This document shows, piece by piece, positions 42,704-50,804 of a stretch of 64,000 nucleotides of DNA. The notes beneath the pieces were generated by a model. It did not search any database. It saw only the letters and a program-made list of their open reading frames with translations, and was not told the DNA's origin. How positions within the stretch are numbered: position 1 is the stretch's first letter; the number at the start of each line of letters is the position of its first letter. The stretch lies in contig OZ244029.1 in NCBI GenBank assembly GCA_965214945.1, forward strand, positions 992,001-1,056,000, read 5' to 3'. This stretch comes from JAAXHB01 sp965214945 (GTDB lineage Bacteria > Actinomycetota > Acidimicrobiia > Acidimicrobiales > Aldehydirespiratoraceae). The position numbers were made by a program, and so were the translations under genes.

Positions 42704-44757
42704 GTGAGCGACCCTGTGATCGGAGCGGTCGTCGTGGGCATCGACGTGGGCGGCACGTTCACCGACGTGTGCGCCCTCGACGAGACCACAGGCGAGGTGC
42801 GCGTGGTCAAGACGCCCTCCACCCGAGGCCACGAGGCCGACGGCTTCCTCGCAGGGCTGGCCGGCGTCACAGACGATCTCGGCGCCGTCGCGACAATCGT
42901 GCACGGCACCACCGTGGGCACCAACGCCCTGCTGGAACGCAAGATGGCACCTGCCGGACTGATCACCACTAGGGGCTTCCGCGACGTGCTGGAGATGCGC
43001 CGGCGCGACCGTCCGCGCACTTGGGGCCTTTGGGGGGACTTCAAACCGATCGTCAGGCGGGATCGTCGCCTCGAGGTGACCGAGCGGGTCATGGCCGACG
43101 GCACCGTGCTCATCGACGTCGACCTCGGCGAGGTAAGGGAGCGGGCCCGGACCTTGCTGGAATGTGGGGCACAAGCCTGCTGCGTCGCGTTCTTGAACGC
43201 CTACGCCAACCCCGCCAACGAGCTGCGCGCTCTCAAGGCCGTTCGCGAGGTCTGGCCCAACGAACACGTCACCGCCGCTTCGGTCATCCTTCCGGAGATA
43301 CGAGAGTTCGAGCGCACCTCCACAACGGCCATCAACGCATGCCTGCAGCCCATAGTCAGCGGTTACCTGGCGGCTCTGGAGGCCGCGCTCGCGGATCGGG
43401 GCTTCGGCGGCCGGTTCTTCCTCGTCCAGTCCAGCGGGGGCGTGTTGACCTCGGAGGCGGCCCGGTCTCTGCCGGTGCGGACCGTTCTGGGCGGACCCGC
43501 CGCCGGCGTGATCGCCTGTTCCCATCTGGCGGCAGCGGGCGGTTACGACAACGTGATCACTTGTGACATGGGCGGCACCAGCTTCGACGTGGCTGTGGTG
43601 ACAGCCGGGCGCACGACAACCAGCGCCGAGGCCAGCATCGACTTCGGGCTGGTCATCCGGACGCCGATGATCGAGGTCTCAACCATCGGAGCGGGCGGAG
43701 GTTCCATCGCCCGCGTGGACGCCAGCGGATTCCTGCGGGTGGGGCCCGACTCAGCGGGGTCGATCCCTGGCCCGGCCTGCTACGGCGCGGGCGGCGAACG
43801 GCCTACGGTCACCGACGCCCATCTCGTGCTGGGCCGCATCAACGCGGACACCCCCATAGGAGGACTGGATCCTCTAGATGTGGCCGCAGCCCGGACAGCC
43901 CTCCAAAAAGAGGTCGCCGCGCCGCTGGGGCTCGACGTGGAGGCAGCGGCTCAGGCTGTCATCGATGTGGCCACCAGCTCCATGGCGGGCGCGATCCGGC
44001 TGGTTTCCATCGAACGAGGGCTCGACCCGGCCCGATACGTGACGATGACTTTCGGCGGGGCGGCGCGCTTCATGCGTGCAAGCTCGTGGAGGACACCGGG
44101 CTTGCCGGTGCCGTGATTCCCCGTCATCCGGGCGTGCTCAGCGCGTTCGGGTGCTTGATCGCCGACATCCGCCACGATCTCGTCGAAACCGTCAACCTGG
44201 ACACGGCCCGCGTCGATGCCGGAGACCTCTACCGCCGTCTCCGCAGCGCCGAGAAACGCCTCGTGCGCTTCCTGGCAGAAACGGGCCTCGCTCTTGCCGA
44301 CCTCTCGGTGCGCCGCGAGTTCGACATGGCCTATGAGCATCAGACGCACACCATCACAGTGGACGCGTCTGCCTTGACCGACCTGAGCCCAGAGGCGATT
44401 CAGGATGCCTTCGATAGGGCTTACGCCGCTTCTTACGGTCGGACCCTGGAAGGCGTCGCGACCCGGCTCCTGTCGATTCGAACCGCGGTGATTGGCCGCC
44501 GGCGCAGGATCGACCCTCGGGTCTTCGCCGCTCGGAGCCCTACGACCGAGGCCGGCCCGCCCGCATCACGGCCGGTGTACATCGATGGCCGGTGGCTCGA
44601 CACGCCCGTCAGTTCTCGGCTCGACTTGCCCGTCGGCGCGGTCATCGCGGGACCGGCGATCCTTGAACAGTCCGACGCCACCATCGTCGTAGAGCCGGGC
44701 TTCACTGGCCGGGTCGACGAATTCGGCAACCTGTTCCTCGAAGCCGCGCACCCCTGA
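42704..44757 (+). pseudogene. Hydantoinase A/oxoprolinase-family subunit, one-base frameshift
   Basis: Partner of HyuB. The first frame (42704-44116) covers residues 1-452 with GIDVGGTFTDV, VHGTTVGTNALLERK, GGPAAGVIACSHLA and TCDMGGTSFDVAVV, then fails at MTFGGA. The second frame continues ALHACKLVEDTGLAGAVIPRHPGVLSAFG to 44757. Reading GGAGALHAC, the family sequence, needs one extra base at about 44063-44064 in the run GGCGGGGCGGCGCG. With it restored the product has 684 residues, the normal size. The remainder is undamaged, so this is either a very recent mutation or a sequencing/assembly error; the operon is otherwise intact. Confidence 0.85.
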
Positions 44758-44798
44758 CCAGCCTTAACTCGCCCGCACCAAACCTGCGGCAGCTCTCA

Positions 44799-44832
44799 GC
44801 GGTATATCTGATCCAGGCGGTATACCTGATCC
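44799..44832. repeat. Tandem 16-bp duplication in convergent intergenic region
   Basis: GCGGTATATCTGATCC (44799-44814) and GCGGTATACCTGATCC (44817-44832), period 18 bp, between convergent genes ending at 44757 and 44869. No hairpin typical of a terminator was found in this 111-bp spacer. Confidence 0.7.
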
Positions 44833-44868
44833 GGCCTGCCTGCTCTCACGAACAAGACACGCAGAGCA

Positions 44869-45765
44869 TCACCGGGCGTCGGCGGGGAAGCCGCCCGCTT
44901 TCGACAGGAGTCCGGGCACCGGGTGGTCTAACAGGTTCTCCAGCCACCGCGCCGATTCGCACAGCGCCTCCAGAGAGGCCCCCGTTGGCACGCCCATGCG
45001 TTCGAGGAGGTACACGAGATCCTCGGTTGCGATGTTGCCTGTGGCGGCTGGAGCGAAAGGGCAGCCGCCGATGCCGCCCAGGCTGGCATCGAGGGCCGTC
45101 ACGCCGGCGTTTGCGGCTGCGACCGCATTGGCGTAACCGGTGTTGCGAGTGTTGTGAAAATGGGCCCGGAGCCGGATGTCGTCGCCGACGGCCTCGCGCA
45201 CCGCGGCCACGCGCTCGGTGACGTCTGCGGGGGTGGCCACGCCGATCGTGTCGGCCAGAGCGATCTCATCGGGCCCGCTTCGGGCCGCTTCGGCGGCCAC
45301 CGCGCTCAGCCGCCCGACGGGCACCTCGCCCTCGTAGGGGCAGCCGAACGCGGCGGACAGAGTCACACCGGTTGCAATCCCGGCCGCGCGCGCGTCCTCG
45401 GCAAGGTCGTTCCAAACCGCTACGGCCTCGGCGGTGGTCGTGTTCTGGTTGCGCCGACAGAACGTGTCAGAGCACACCACCACGGCGTTGATCTCGTGAA
45501 CCCCCGCCGCCAGCGCCCTGTCGAGGCCTCGGCGGTTCATCACCAAACCGATGTAGCTCACACCGTCGGGTCGCGCCAGCGTGGCCATGAGCTGCTCTGC
45601 GTCGGCCATTTTGGGAACTCGCTCGGGGTGTACGAAGCTCGTAGCCTCGATCCGCCGGATGCCGGCGTCGACCAGCCGGCCTATCAGCTCCGCTTTGGCC
45701 GCGGTGGACACCGAAGCCGGGTCGCTCTGCAGGCCGTCGCGGGGGGCTACGTCCACGATCTGCAT
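44869..45765 (-). CDS. HMG-CoA-lyase-like aldolase
   Basis: TIM-barrel lyase of 298 residues, the family length. DVAPRDGLQSD at the N-terminus (catalytic Arg and metal Asp), EATSFVHPERVPKMADAE, FGCPYEGEV and the C-terminal loop GGIGGCPFAPAATGNIATED with the active-site Cys and the metal ligand HFHNTRNTG are all present. It cleaves a 3-hydroxy-3-methylglutaryl-CoA-like thioester to acetyl-CoA and an acyl product. ATG 45765 is chosen over longer frames because AGGAGG lies 11 nt upstream and operator copy D (45852-45877) would otherwise be inside the gene. Confidence 0.88.
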   Translation of the reverse strand: MQIVDVAPRDGLQSDPASVSTAAKAELIGRLVDAGIRRIEATSFVHPERVPKMADAEQLMATLARPDGVSYIGLVMNRRGLDRALAAGVHEINAVVVCSDTFCRRNQNTTTAEAVAVWNDLAEDARAAGIATGVTLSAAFGCPYEGEVPVGRLSAVAAEAARSGPDEIALADTIGVATPADVTERVAAVREAVGDDIRLRAHFHNTRNTGYANAVAAANAGVTALDASLGGIGGCPFAPAATGNIATEDLVYLLERMGVPTGASLEALCESARWLENLLDHPVPGLLSKAGGFPADAR

Positions 45766-45851
45766 ATGGCGTGATACCTCCTGCAATATGCCTCGACACT
45801 TTACGGCGCGCGAGTCGTTTGCCGTGGGACCGAAGCCGTGGGCTAACCTTC

Positions 45852-45877
45852 GTTCCGCGAAGCGGAACAGCGTTCCG
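45852..45877 (+). promoter_or_regulatory. IclR-type operator, copy D (most symmetrical)
   Basis: GTTCCG (45852-45857), CGGAAC (45863-45868), GTTCCG (45872-45877). The first two half-sites form a perfect 17-bp inverted repeat and the last two a perfect 15-bp inverted repeat. Lies between the divergent lyase (minus) and maleate-isomerase-like gene (plus). No convincing -10 box was found for either direction. Confidence 0.8.
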
Positions 45878-45919
45878 CCATTCTGCCAGACGCCCACACA
45901 TGACTTATAGGAGCTTCAG

Positions 45920-46666
45920 ATGCCAGACGTCGTCGGATACCGCGCCAAGGTCGGGGTCATCGTCCCATCGACGAACACAGTGGTGGAGCACGACTGCAAC
46001 GCTCTCGGAGTGGCCGGCGTCACCTTCCACTCGGCCAGATTCTTCGTCGAATCGCCCGACCTCAGCAGCGACGATGCCTTCTGCTACTTCTTGGACAAGA
46101 TCCGCGAGACCATTCCAACCGCAGTGCGAGATGTGATGACCTGCGAGCCCGACTACATCCTCATGGGCATGTCCGCGGAGACCTTTTGGGGAGGCAAGCA
46201 GGGCAATATCGACTTTGAGCAGCGCGTCCGGCGCATCTCCGGCGATCTCGGGATCACCTCGGGCGCCGACGCCTGCAACGCGGCCTTGGAGCGGCTCGGC
46301 GTGTCATCGATTGCCTGCATTACGCCCTATCAGAGGGTCGGCGACGAGCAGGTTTACAATTATTTCACTGAATGCGGCTTCGACGTGAAGCGAGTCCACG
46401 GGTTGCGTTGTCCAACTGCTACGTCGATTGCGGCCGTGGAGCCTGATCAGCTCATCCGCGAACTGAAACGCCTCGACGGCGGCGATGTCGACGCCATCGT
46501 GCAGTGCGGAACGAACCTCTCCATGGTCGGCGTCGCCGACCAAGCTGAGCAGTGGCTTGACAAGCCTGTGTTGGCCATCAACGCCATATGCATCTGGCAT
46601 GCCCTGCGCGCCCTCGGGATCGAAGACCGATTCCGCGGCTGCGGGACCATGCTGCGCGAATTCTAG
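45920..46666 (+). CDS. Maleate isomerase/arylmalonate-decarboxylase-family protein
   Basis: Asp/Glu-racemase superfamily enzyme of 248 residues. VGVIVPSTNTVVEHD (11-25) is the family opening and VQCGTNLSM carries the second active-site Cys (Cys196). At the position of the first Cys of maleate isomerase there is instead MGMSAETFWGG, as in arylmalonate decarboxylase-type members. It may isomerise or decarboxylate a substituted maleate/malonate. SD AGGAG at 45909-45913. First of three genes read from operator copy D. Confidence 0.82.
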   Translation: MPDVVGYRAKVGVIVPSTNTVVEHDCNALGVAGVTFHSARFFVESPDLSSDDAFCYFLDKIRETIPTAVRDVMTCEPDYILMGMSAETFWGGKQGNIDFEQRVRRISGDLGITSGADACNAALERLGVSSIACITPYQRVGDEQVYNYFTECGFDVKRVHGLRCPTATSIAAVEPDQLIRELKRLDGGDVDAIVQCGTNLSMVGVADQAEQWLDKPVLAINAICIWHALRALGIEDRFRGCGTMLREF

Positions 46667-46684
46667 CTGAGATGGCCACCTGAG

Positions 46685-47932
46685 ATGGCCACCCAAGCCA
46701 TCGTCGTCGGCGCGGGTCCCGTCGGATGCGTGGCGGCGGCGGTGCTGGCGCGGCGTGGCGTGGCTGTCACCCTCATCGAGGCATCCCCGGAGCTGCCGAC
46801 CGAGCTGCGCGCTTCTACGTTCCATCCAGCCACCCTCGACCTACTCGATGAGATCGGCGTCACCGAGGAGCTCATCGACCGAGGGCTCATAGCGGGTCAT
46901 TTCGCCTACCGAGACAGGCCGACCGGCACCGTGGCCAGGTTCAACCTCGGAGTCATCGCCGATGCCACCGCCCACCCCTACCGGCTGCAATGTGAGCAGT
47001 TCAAACTCTGTGAGATCCTGATCCGGAGGTTTCAAACAGATCCGCTCGTCACGCTCCGATTCGGCCACCTTGCGCAGTCCGCGGCCGACCACGGCGACCA
47101 TGCCGCAGTCCGACTAGCCGACGGCACATCCCATCGAGCCGACTTCGTCATTGCCGCGGACGGCGCCAGCAGCCTGATTCGTAAGTCGCTCGGAGTCGGC
47201 TTCGACGGCATGACCTATGAAGATCGCTATCTGGTCGTCTCGACGCCCCACGATTTCACAGACGATTTCGACGACCTGTCCTACGTCAACTACATCAGCG
47301 ATCCTCACCAGTGGCTGGTACTGCTGAGGACGGCGACTCTGTGGCGAGCGCTGTTCCCGGTGCGCGACAGCGCCGACGCCTCCGAGGCGCTCTCCGACGA
47401 CAACGTCCAGCGCCTCTTGCACGGCGTGGCGGACATTCCAGGCCGCTTCGAGATCGCCCACCGCACTCTTTATTCGGTGCATCAGCGCGTGGCGGATACG
47501 TTTCGCGTGGGCCGGGTGCTCTTGGCTGGCGACGCGGCTCACATCAACAACCCCCTGGGCGGCATGGGTATGAACGGGGGGATCCATGACGCCATCCTCT
47601 TCGCGCACGCGACGGCCTCAGTGTGCTCGGGGGCGCTAGCCGACCACCGTCTAGACGCCATGGCCGACTTCCGCCGACGGCTTGCGGTGGAATACGTCCA
47701 GCAACAAACGCATCGCAACGCTGTGAGCCTGGCCGCGGCCGATGGCGACGAAAGGCGAGAGGCACTGGCGCGACTGGCAGCGACCGCGGCGGATCCCGAA
47801 GCGGCCCGCGACTACGTCTTGAAAGCAGCGATGGTGAAGGCTCGGTGGTTGATGGACGACCTGCTCGACGAAGCTCGAAACACCCAAAGTCGGCGGGATC
47901 AAAAGCCACGGGAAGGCGGCCTCGGCTGGTAG
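46685..47932 (+). CDS. FAD-dependent aromatic-hydroxylase-type monooxygenase
   Basis: Class A flavin monooxygenase of 415 residues (p-hydroxybenzoate hydroxylase fold). FAD motif VVGAGPVG (7-14), DG motif AADGASSL and GD motif VLLAGDAAHINNPLGGMG are complete. It hydroxylates an aromatic or heteroaromatic ring with NAD(P)H and O2. A 13-bp tandem duplication (46667-46679, 46680-46692) spans the start, leaving two ATGs in different frames; only 46685 opens the gene. Between a maleate-isomerase-like enzyme and an amidase, a set reminiscent of pyridine/nicotinate ring breakdown. Confidence 0.9.
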   Translation: MATQAIVVGAGPVGCVAAAVLARRGVAVTLIEASPELPTELRASTFHPATLDLLDEIGVTEELIDRGLIAGHFAYRDRPTGTVARFNLGVIADATAHPYRLQCEQFKLCEILIRRFQTDPLVTLRFGHLAQSAADHGDHAAVRLADGTSHRADFVIAADGASSLIRKSLGVGFDGMTYEDRYLVVSTPHDFTDDFDDLSYVNYISDPHQWLVLLRTATLWRALFPVRDSADASEALSDDNVQRLLHGVADIPGRFEIAHRTLYSVHQRVADTFRVGRVLLAGDAAHINNPLGGMGMNGGIHDAILFAHATASVCSGALADHRLDAMADFRRRLAVEYVQQQTHRNAVSLAAADGDERREALARLAATAADPEAARDYVLKAAMVKARWLMDDLLDEARNTQSRRDQKPREGGLGW

Positions 47933-47986
47933 CCGCCGAGGCGCTGTCGGAGAGCACAGATCAACCACAACCGGAAGGGGGGAGCT

Positions 47987-48676
47987 GTGACGACTGAACG
48001 GGGATTCGGTCCGGGACTCGATGAGGATTATGCCGACGCCGGGTTTCGCGGCCGGCTGGGATTCGGCTCGCATCCCGCCTTGGCGGTCATTGACTTCGCC
48101 TTGGCCTACCTCGATGAGGGTTCGCCGTTGTATGCCGGGGTGGAGGACGCTCTCGCCTCTTGTCAGCGCGTGGTGCGCGCCGCCCGGGATGCGGACGTCC
48201 CCGTCGTGTTCACGCGGGTCGAATACCAGTCCGGCGGCGCCGACGGCGGCGTCTTCTACCGCAAGGTGGCCGCTTTGCGCTGCTTCGACCGGGGAAACCC
48301 TCTGGGCGAGCTGGCGCCGCAGCTCACTCCCGGCCGCCGCGACATCATCGTGACGAAGCAGTACGCCAGCGCCTTCTTCGGCACGTCCCTGGCTTCCACG
48401 CTCACGTCGCTCGGTGTTGACACCCTCATCGTGACCGGGGTGTCGACGAGCGGATGCGTGCGGGCCACCGCGGTTGACGCTTGCCAGCACGGGTTCATCC
48501 CCGTGGTCGTCCGTCAGGCCGTGGGCGACCGCAGCCGGGCCGTTCACGAGGCGAACCTGTTCGATCTTGACGCCAAGTACGCCGATGTCGTCGAAGAGGC
48601 CGAGGTGCTGGCCTACCTGGCCGGCCAACTGCGGAACAGTGTTTCGCCTACCGGAACACGCGCGCCTGTGTTATAA
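47987..48676 (+). CDS. Isochorismatase-family cysteine hydrolase
   Basis: Amidase-type hydrolase of 229 residues with the triad Asp36 (AVIDFAL), Lys124 (VTKQYASAF) and Cys157 (GVSTSGCVRATA). Close functional relatives include N-carbamoylsarcosine amidase and maleamate amidohydrolase, and the neighbouring maleate-isomerase-like gene makes a maleamate-type substrate plausible. GTG 47987 follows the good ribosome-binding site GGAAGGGGGGAG. Its last 45 bp contain operator copy E. Confidence 0.88.
   Translation: MTTERGFGPGLDEDYADAGFRGRLGFGSHPALAVIDFALAYLDEGSPLYAGVEDALASCQRVVRAARDADVPVVFTRVEYQSGGADGGVFYRKVAALRCFDRGNPLGELAPQLTPGRRDIIVTKQYASAFFGTSLASTLTSLGVDTLIVTGVSTSGCVRATAVDACQHGFIPVVVRQAVGDRSRAVHEANLFDLDAKYADVVEEAEVLAYLAGQLRNSVSPTGTRAPVL
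48632..48657 (-). promoter_or_regulatory. IclR-type operator, copy E (inverted)
   Basis: Read on the minus strand: GTTCCG (48657-48652), CGAAAC (48646-48641), GTTCCG (48637-48632), the same 5- and 3-nt spacing. Located in the end of the isochorismatase gene, upstream of a TATAAT box (48672-48677) that would initiate near 48684 and produce a short leader with AAAGGTGG before ATG 48712. No good -35 is visible. Confidence 0.7.
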
Positions 48677-48711
48677 TGGCGCTTGCTCGTAGATCTCCCA
48701 AAGGTGGCACC

Positions 48712-49419
48712 ATGACAAATGGAATCACAGCAAAGATCGTCTGCCGTTTTCTCCGCCATATCGTCGCGGCGACTGCTGTAGCGCTCGCGTTGGTCGGCCT
48801 CGTAATTTCGCATGCATCCGCCGACCACGGAGAGGGTCACAACGGCGAGACGATGGCTCTCTCGGCCGACACCGACCTCGTTGACGGACAAACGGTCACC
48901 GTGGAACTCTCCAGCTGGCTCCCGGACGCCACTATCACCGTGGTGACCTGTTACAACTATCCCGCAATAGGGCCTACGGATTGCAATCTGAGCAACTACG
49001 GCCAGCACTTCACCAAAGCTGCCGCCGACGGGACGGCGACAGTCGAATACCCAGTCGCGGTCATTCCAGGACGCTGCGACCACGATAATCCGTGCTTCAT
49101 TGTGGCTGGTGACGGCATCGGAGGGGGAGCCAACTTCGCCGCTGCGTCGGTCACGTTCGCAGTAGTCGAGGCGCCCACCACAACCACAACGGAGGCTCCT
49201 ACTACAACCACAACGGAGGCTCCTACTACAACCACAACCGAGGCGCCCGCTACGACTACAACCGAGCCGCCTACCACAACCGAGGCGGCGGCCGCTGAGG
49301 TGCCCGACGGCGACGGCGACGGCTCATCGACCGGTCTGATCATCGTTGCGGTCGTCGTGGCGGCAGTGCTGGTGGTCGCAGGCGGCGGGTACCTTCTGCA
49401 CCGCCGCCGGAACGCCTGA
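48712..49419 (+). CDS. Secreted, membrane-anchored neocarzinostatin-like protein with Thr-rich stalk
   Basis: Surface protein of 235 residues from ATG 48712. Signal peptide (1-37, cleavage after ASA), then a neocarzinostatin/macromomycin-type beta-sandwich (40-140: LVDGQTVTVELSSWLPDATITVVTCYN) with two likely disulfides, C-x10-C and C-x5-C, then a stalk of TTTTTEAP repeats (coded by a 24-bp DNA repeat at about 49174-49290), a transmembrane helix and a final HRRRNA. The family binds hydrophobic chromophores in a cleft, so this may display a ligand-binding domain on the cell surface. Upstream in-frame ATG 48676 overlaps the -10 box and is disfavoured. Confidence 0.8.
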   Translation: MTNGITAKIVCRFLRHIVAATAVALALVGLVISHASADHGEGHNGETMALSADTDLVDGQTVTVELSSWLPDATITVVTCYNYPAIGPTDCNLSNYGQHFTKAAADGTATVEYPVAVIPGRCDHDNPCFIVAGDGIGGGANFAAASVTFAVVEAPTTTTTEAPTTTTTEAPTTTTTEAPATTTTEPPTTTEAAAAEVPDGDGDGSSTGLIIVAVVVAAVLVVAGGGYLLHRRRNA

Positions 49420-49504
49420 TCCGGTGTGCCTTCCCGCCCGCAATGCGCTACTGCTGCGCTCGCATTGAGCGCTTCCGTCACTTTCAAGGACAGCGACTTC
49501 GTCA

Positions 49505-50761
49505 GTGAACGGTGACGCTGTTCCGTTGGACGAAGCTGGCAATGCCGTCATTGGTCACGGAAGGCAGCACCGCTCTGCTCTAGGTGATCTCCGCGTTCTG
49601 GAGATGGGCGTCCTGCTCGCGGGGCCGTTCTGCGGTCAGCTACTGGCCGACTTCGGGGCTGAGGTCATCAAGATCGAACAGCCCGGTGTCGGCGACCCCA
49701 TGAGGGAGTGGGGGCGCGAGCTGTCTGACGGCGAATCTCTGTGGTGGCCGGTCGTGGCTCGCAACAAGAAGTCCGTCACTGTCAACCTTCGGTCGTCGCA
49801 GGGGCAGGCCCTGATCCGCAAGCTCGTCGAGTCCACCGACATCGTGATCGAGAACTTCCGGCCCGGAACCCTGGAGCGGTGGGGGCTGTCGTATGAGGAG
49901 CTGACCGCCTTGAACCCCCGCGTCATCCTGGTGCGGGTCACGGGGTTCGGACAGACGGGCCCCTACGCCAGCCAGCCGGGGTACGGCTCGGTGGGTGAAG
50001 CCATGGGGGGACTGCGCTACGTGGTGGGTGACCCGTCGACGCCTCCCAGCCGGATGGGCGTCAGCATCGGCGACACCCTCGCGGCTGTGTTCGCCTGCAT
50101 CGGCGCCCTGACCGCCCTGCATCACCGCCAGAACACCGGTAGGGGCCAGGTGGTCGACTCCGCCATCTACGAAGCGGTACTGGCCGTCATGGAATCGTTG
50201 ATCCCGGAATACTCCCTCGCCGGACATATCCGGGAGCGGACCGGGACGATCCTGCCCAATGTGGCCCCGTCGAACGTTTACCCCACAGCCGACGGCCATC
50301 TGATCGTCATCGCCGCCAACCAGGACACAGTCTGGAAGCGTTTGGCTGCTGCTATGGGCCGGCCCGAGCTGGTCTCCGATGAGCGGTACGCCAGTCACAC
50401 GGCACGAGGCGCTCGGCAGGCCGAACTCGACGACCTGATCACCGAGTGGACCTCCTCCTTCGACGCTGCTGAGGTCCACGCCGCGCTGATAGAGCACAAA
50501 GTCCCGACCGGACGGATTTACCGAGCCCCGGAGATGCTCGAAGACCCGCACTTCGCGGCGCGTCAGGCCATCGTCACGCTCATGCACCCTGAGCTGGGCC
50601 AGTTCCCCATGCAGAACGTGGCGCCGAAGCTGTCCGACTCGCCCGGTGCCGTGCGCTGGGTCGGCCCGGCGCTGGGCCAGCACAACAAAGAGATACTGCA
50701 AGGCGTGCTGGGCCTCAGCGACGAACAGCTCGAGCGCTACACCGCGGCAGGAGTCTGCTGA
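49505..50761 (+). CDS. CaiB/BaiF-type CoA-transferase
   Basis: Second family III CoA-transferase, 418 residues, with LRVLEMGVLLAGPFCGQLLADFGAEVIKIEQP, ENFRPGTLERWGLSYEEL, FGQTGPYASQPGYGSVGEAMGG and VAPSNVYPTADG. It is a paralogue of the enzyme at 37395-38657 and likely activates a different acid. GTG start. It opens a run of genes ending with a complete branched-chain-type importer, so the acid it activates may be what that importer brings in. Confidence 0.9.
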   Translation: MNGDAVPLDEAGNAVIGHGRQHRSALGDLRVLEMGVLLAGPFCGQLLADFGAEVIKIEQPGVGDPMREWGRELSDGESLWWPVVARNKKSVTVNLRSSQGQALIRKLVESTDIVIENFRPGTLERWGLSYEELTALNPRVILVRVTGFGQTGPYASQPGYGSVGEAMGGLRYVVGDPSTPPSRMGVSIGDTLAAVFACIGALTALHHRQNTGRGQVVDSAIYEAVLAVMESLIPEYSLAGHIRERTGTILPNVAPSNVYPTADGHLIVIAANQDTVWKRLAAAMGRPELVSDERYASHTARGARQAELDDLITEWTSSFDAAEVHAALIEHKVPTGRIYRAPEMLEDPHFAARQAIVTLMHPELGQFPMQNVAPKLSDSPGAVRWVGPALGQHNKEILQGVLGLSDEQLERYTAAGVC

Positions 50762-50804
50762 TCGTGGGCAGGGGGTCTGTGATCGTGCCCGCCGGGATCA
50801 GCTG

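Noticed and set aside
49441..49467. Terminator formed by CAATGCG and CGCATTG after the surface-protein gene
   Set aside because: Only seven pairs with a 13-nt loop and no T-tract; too weak to list as a feature.
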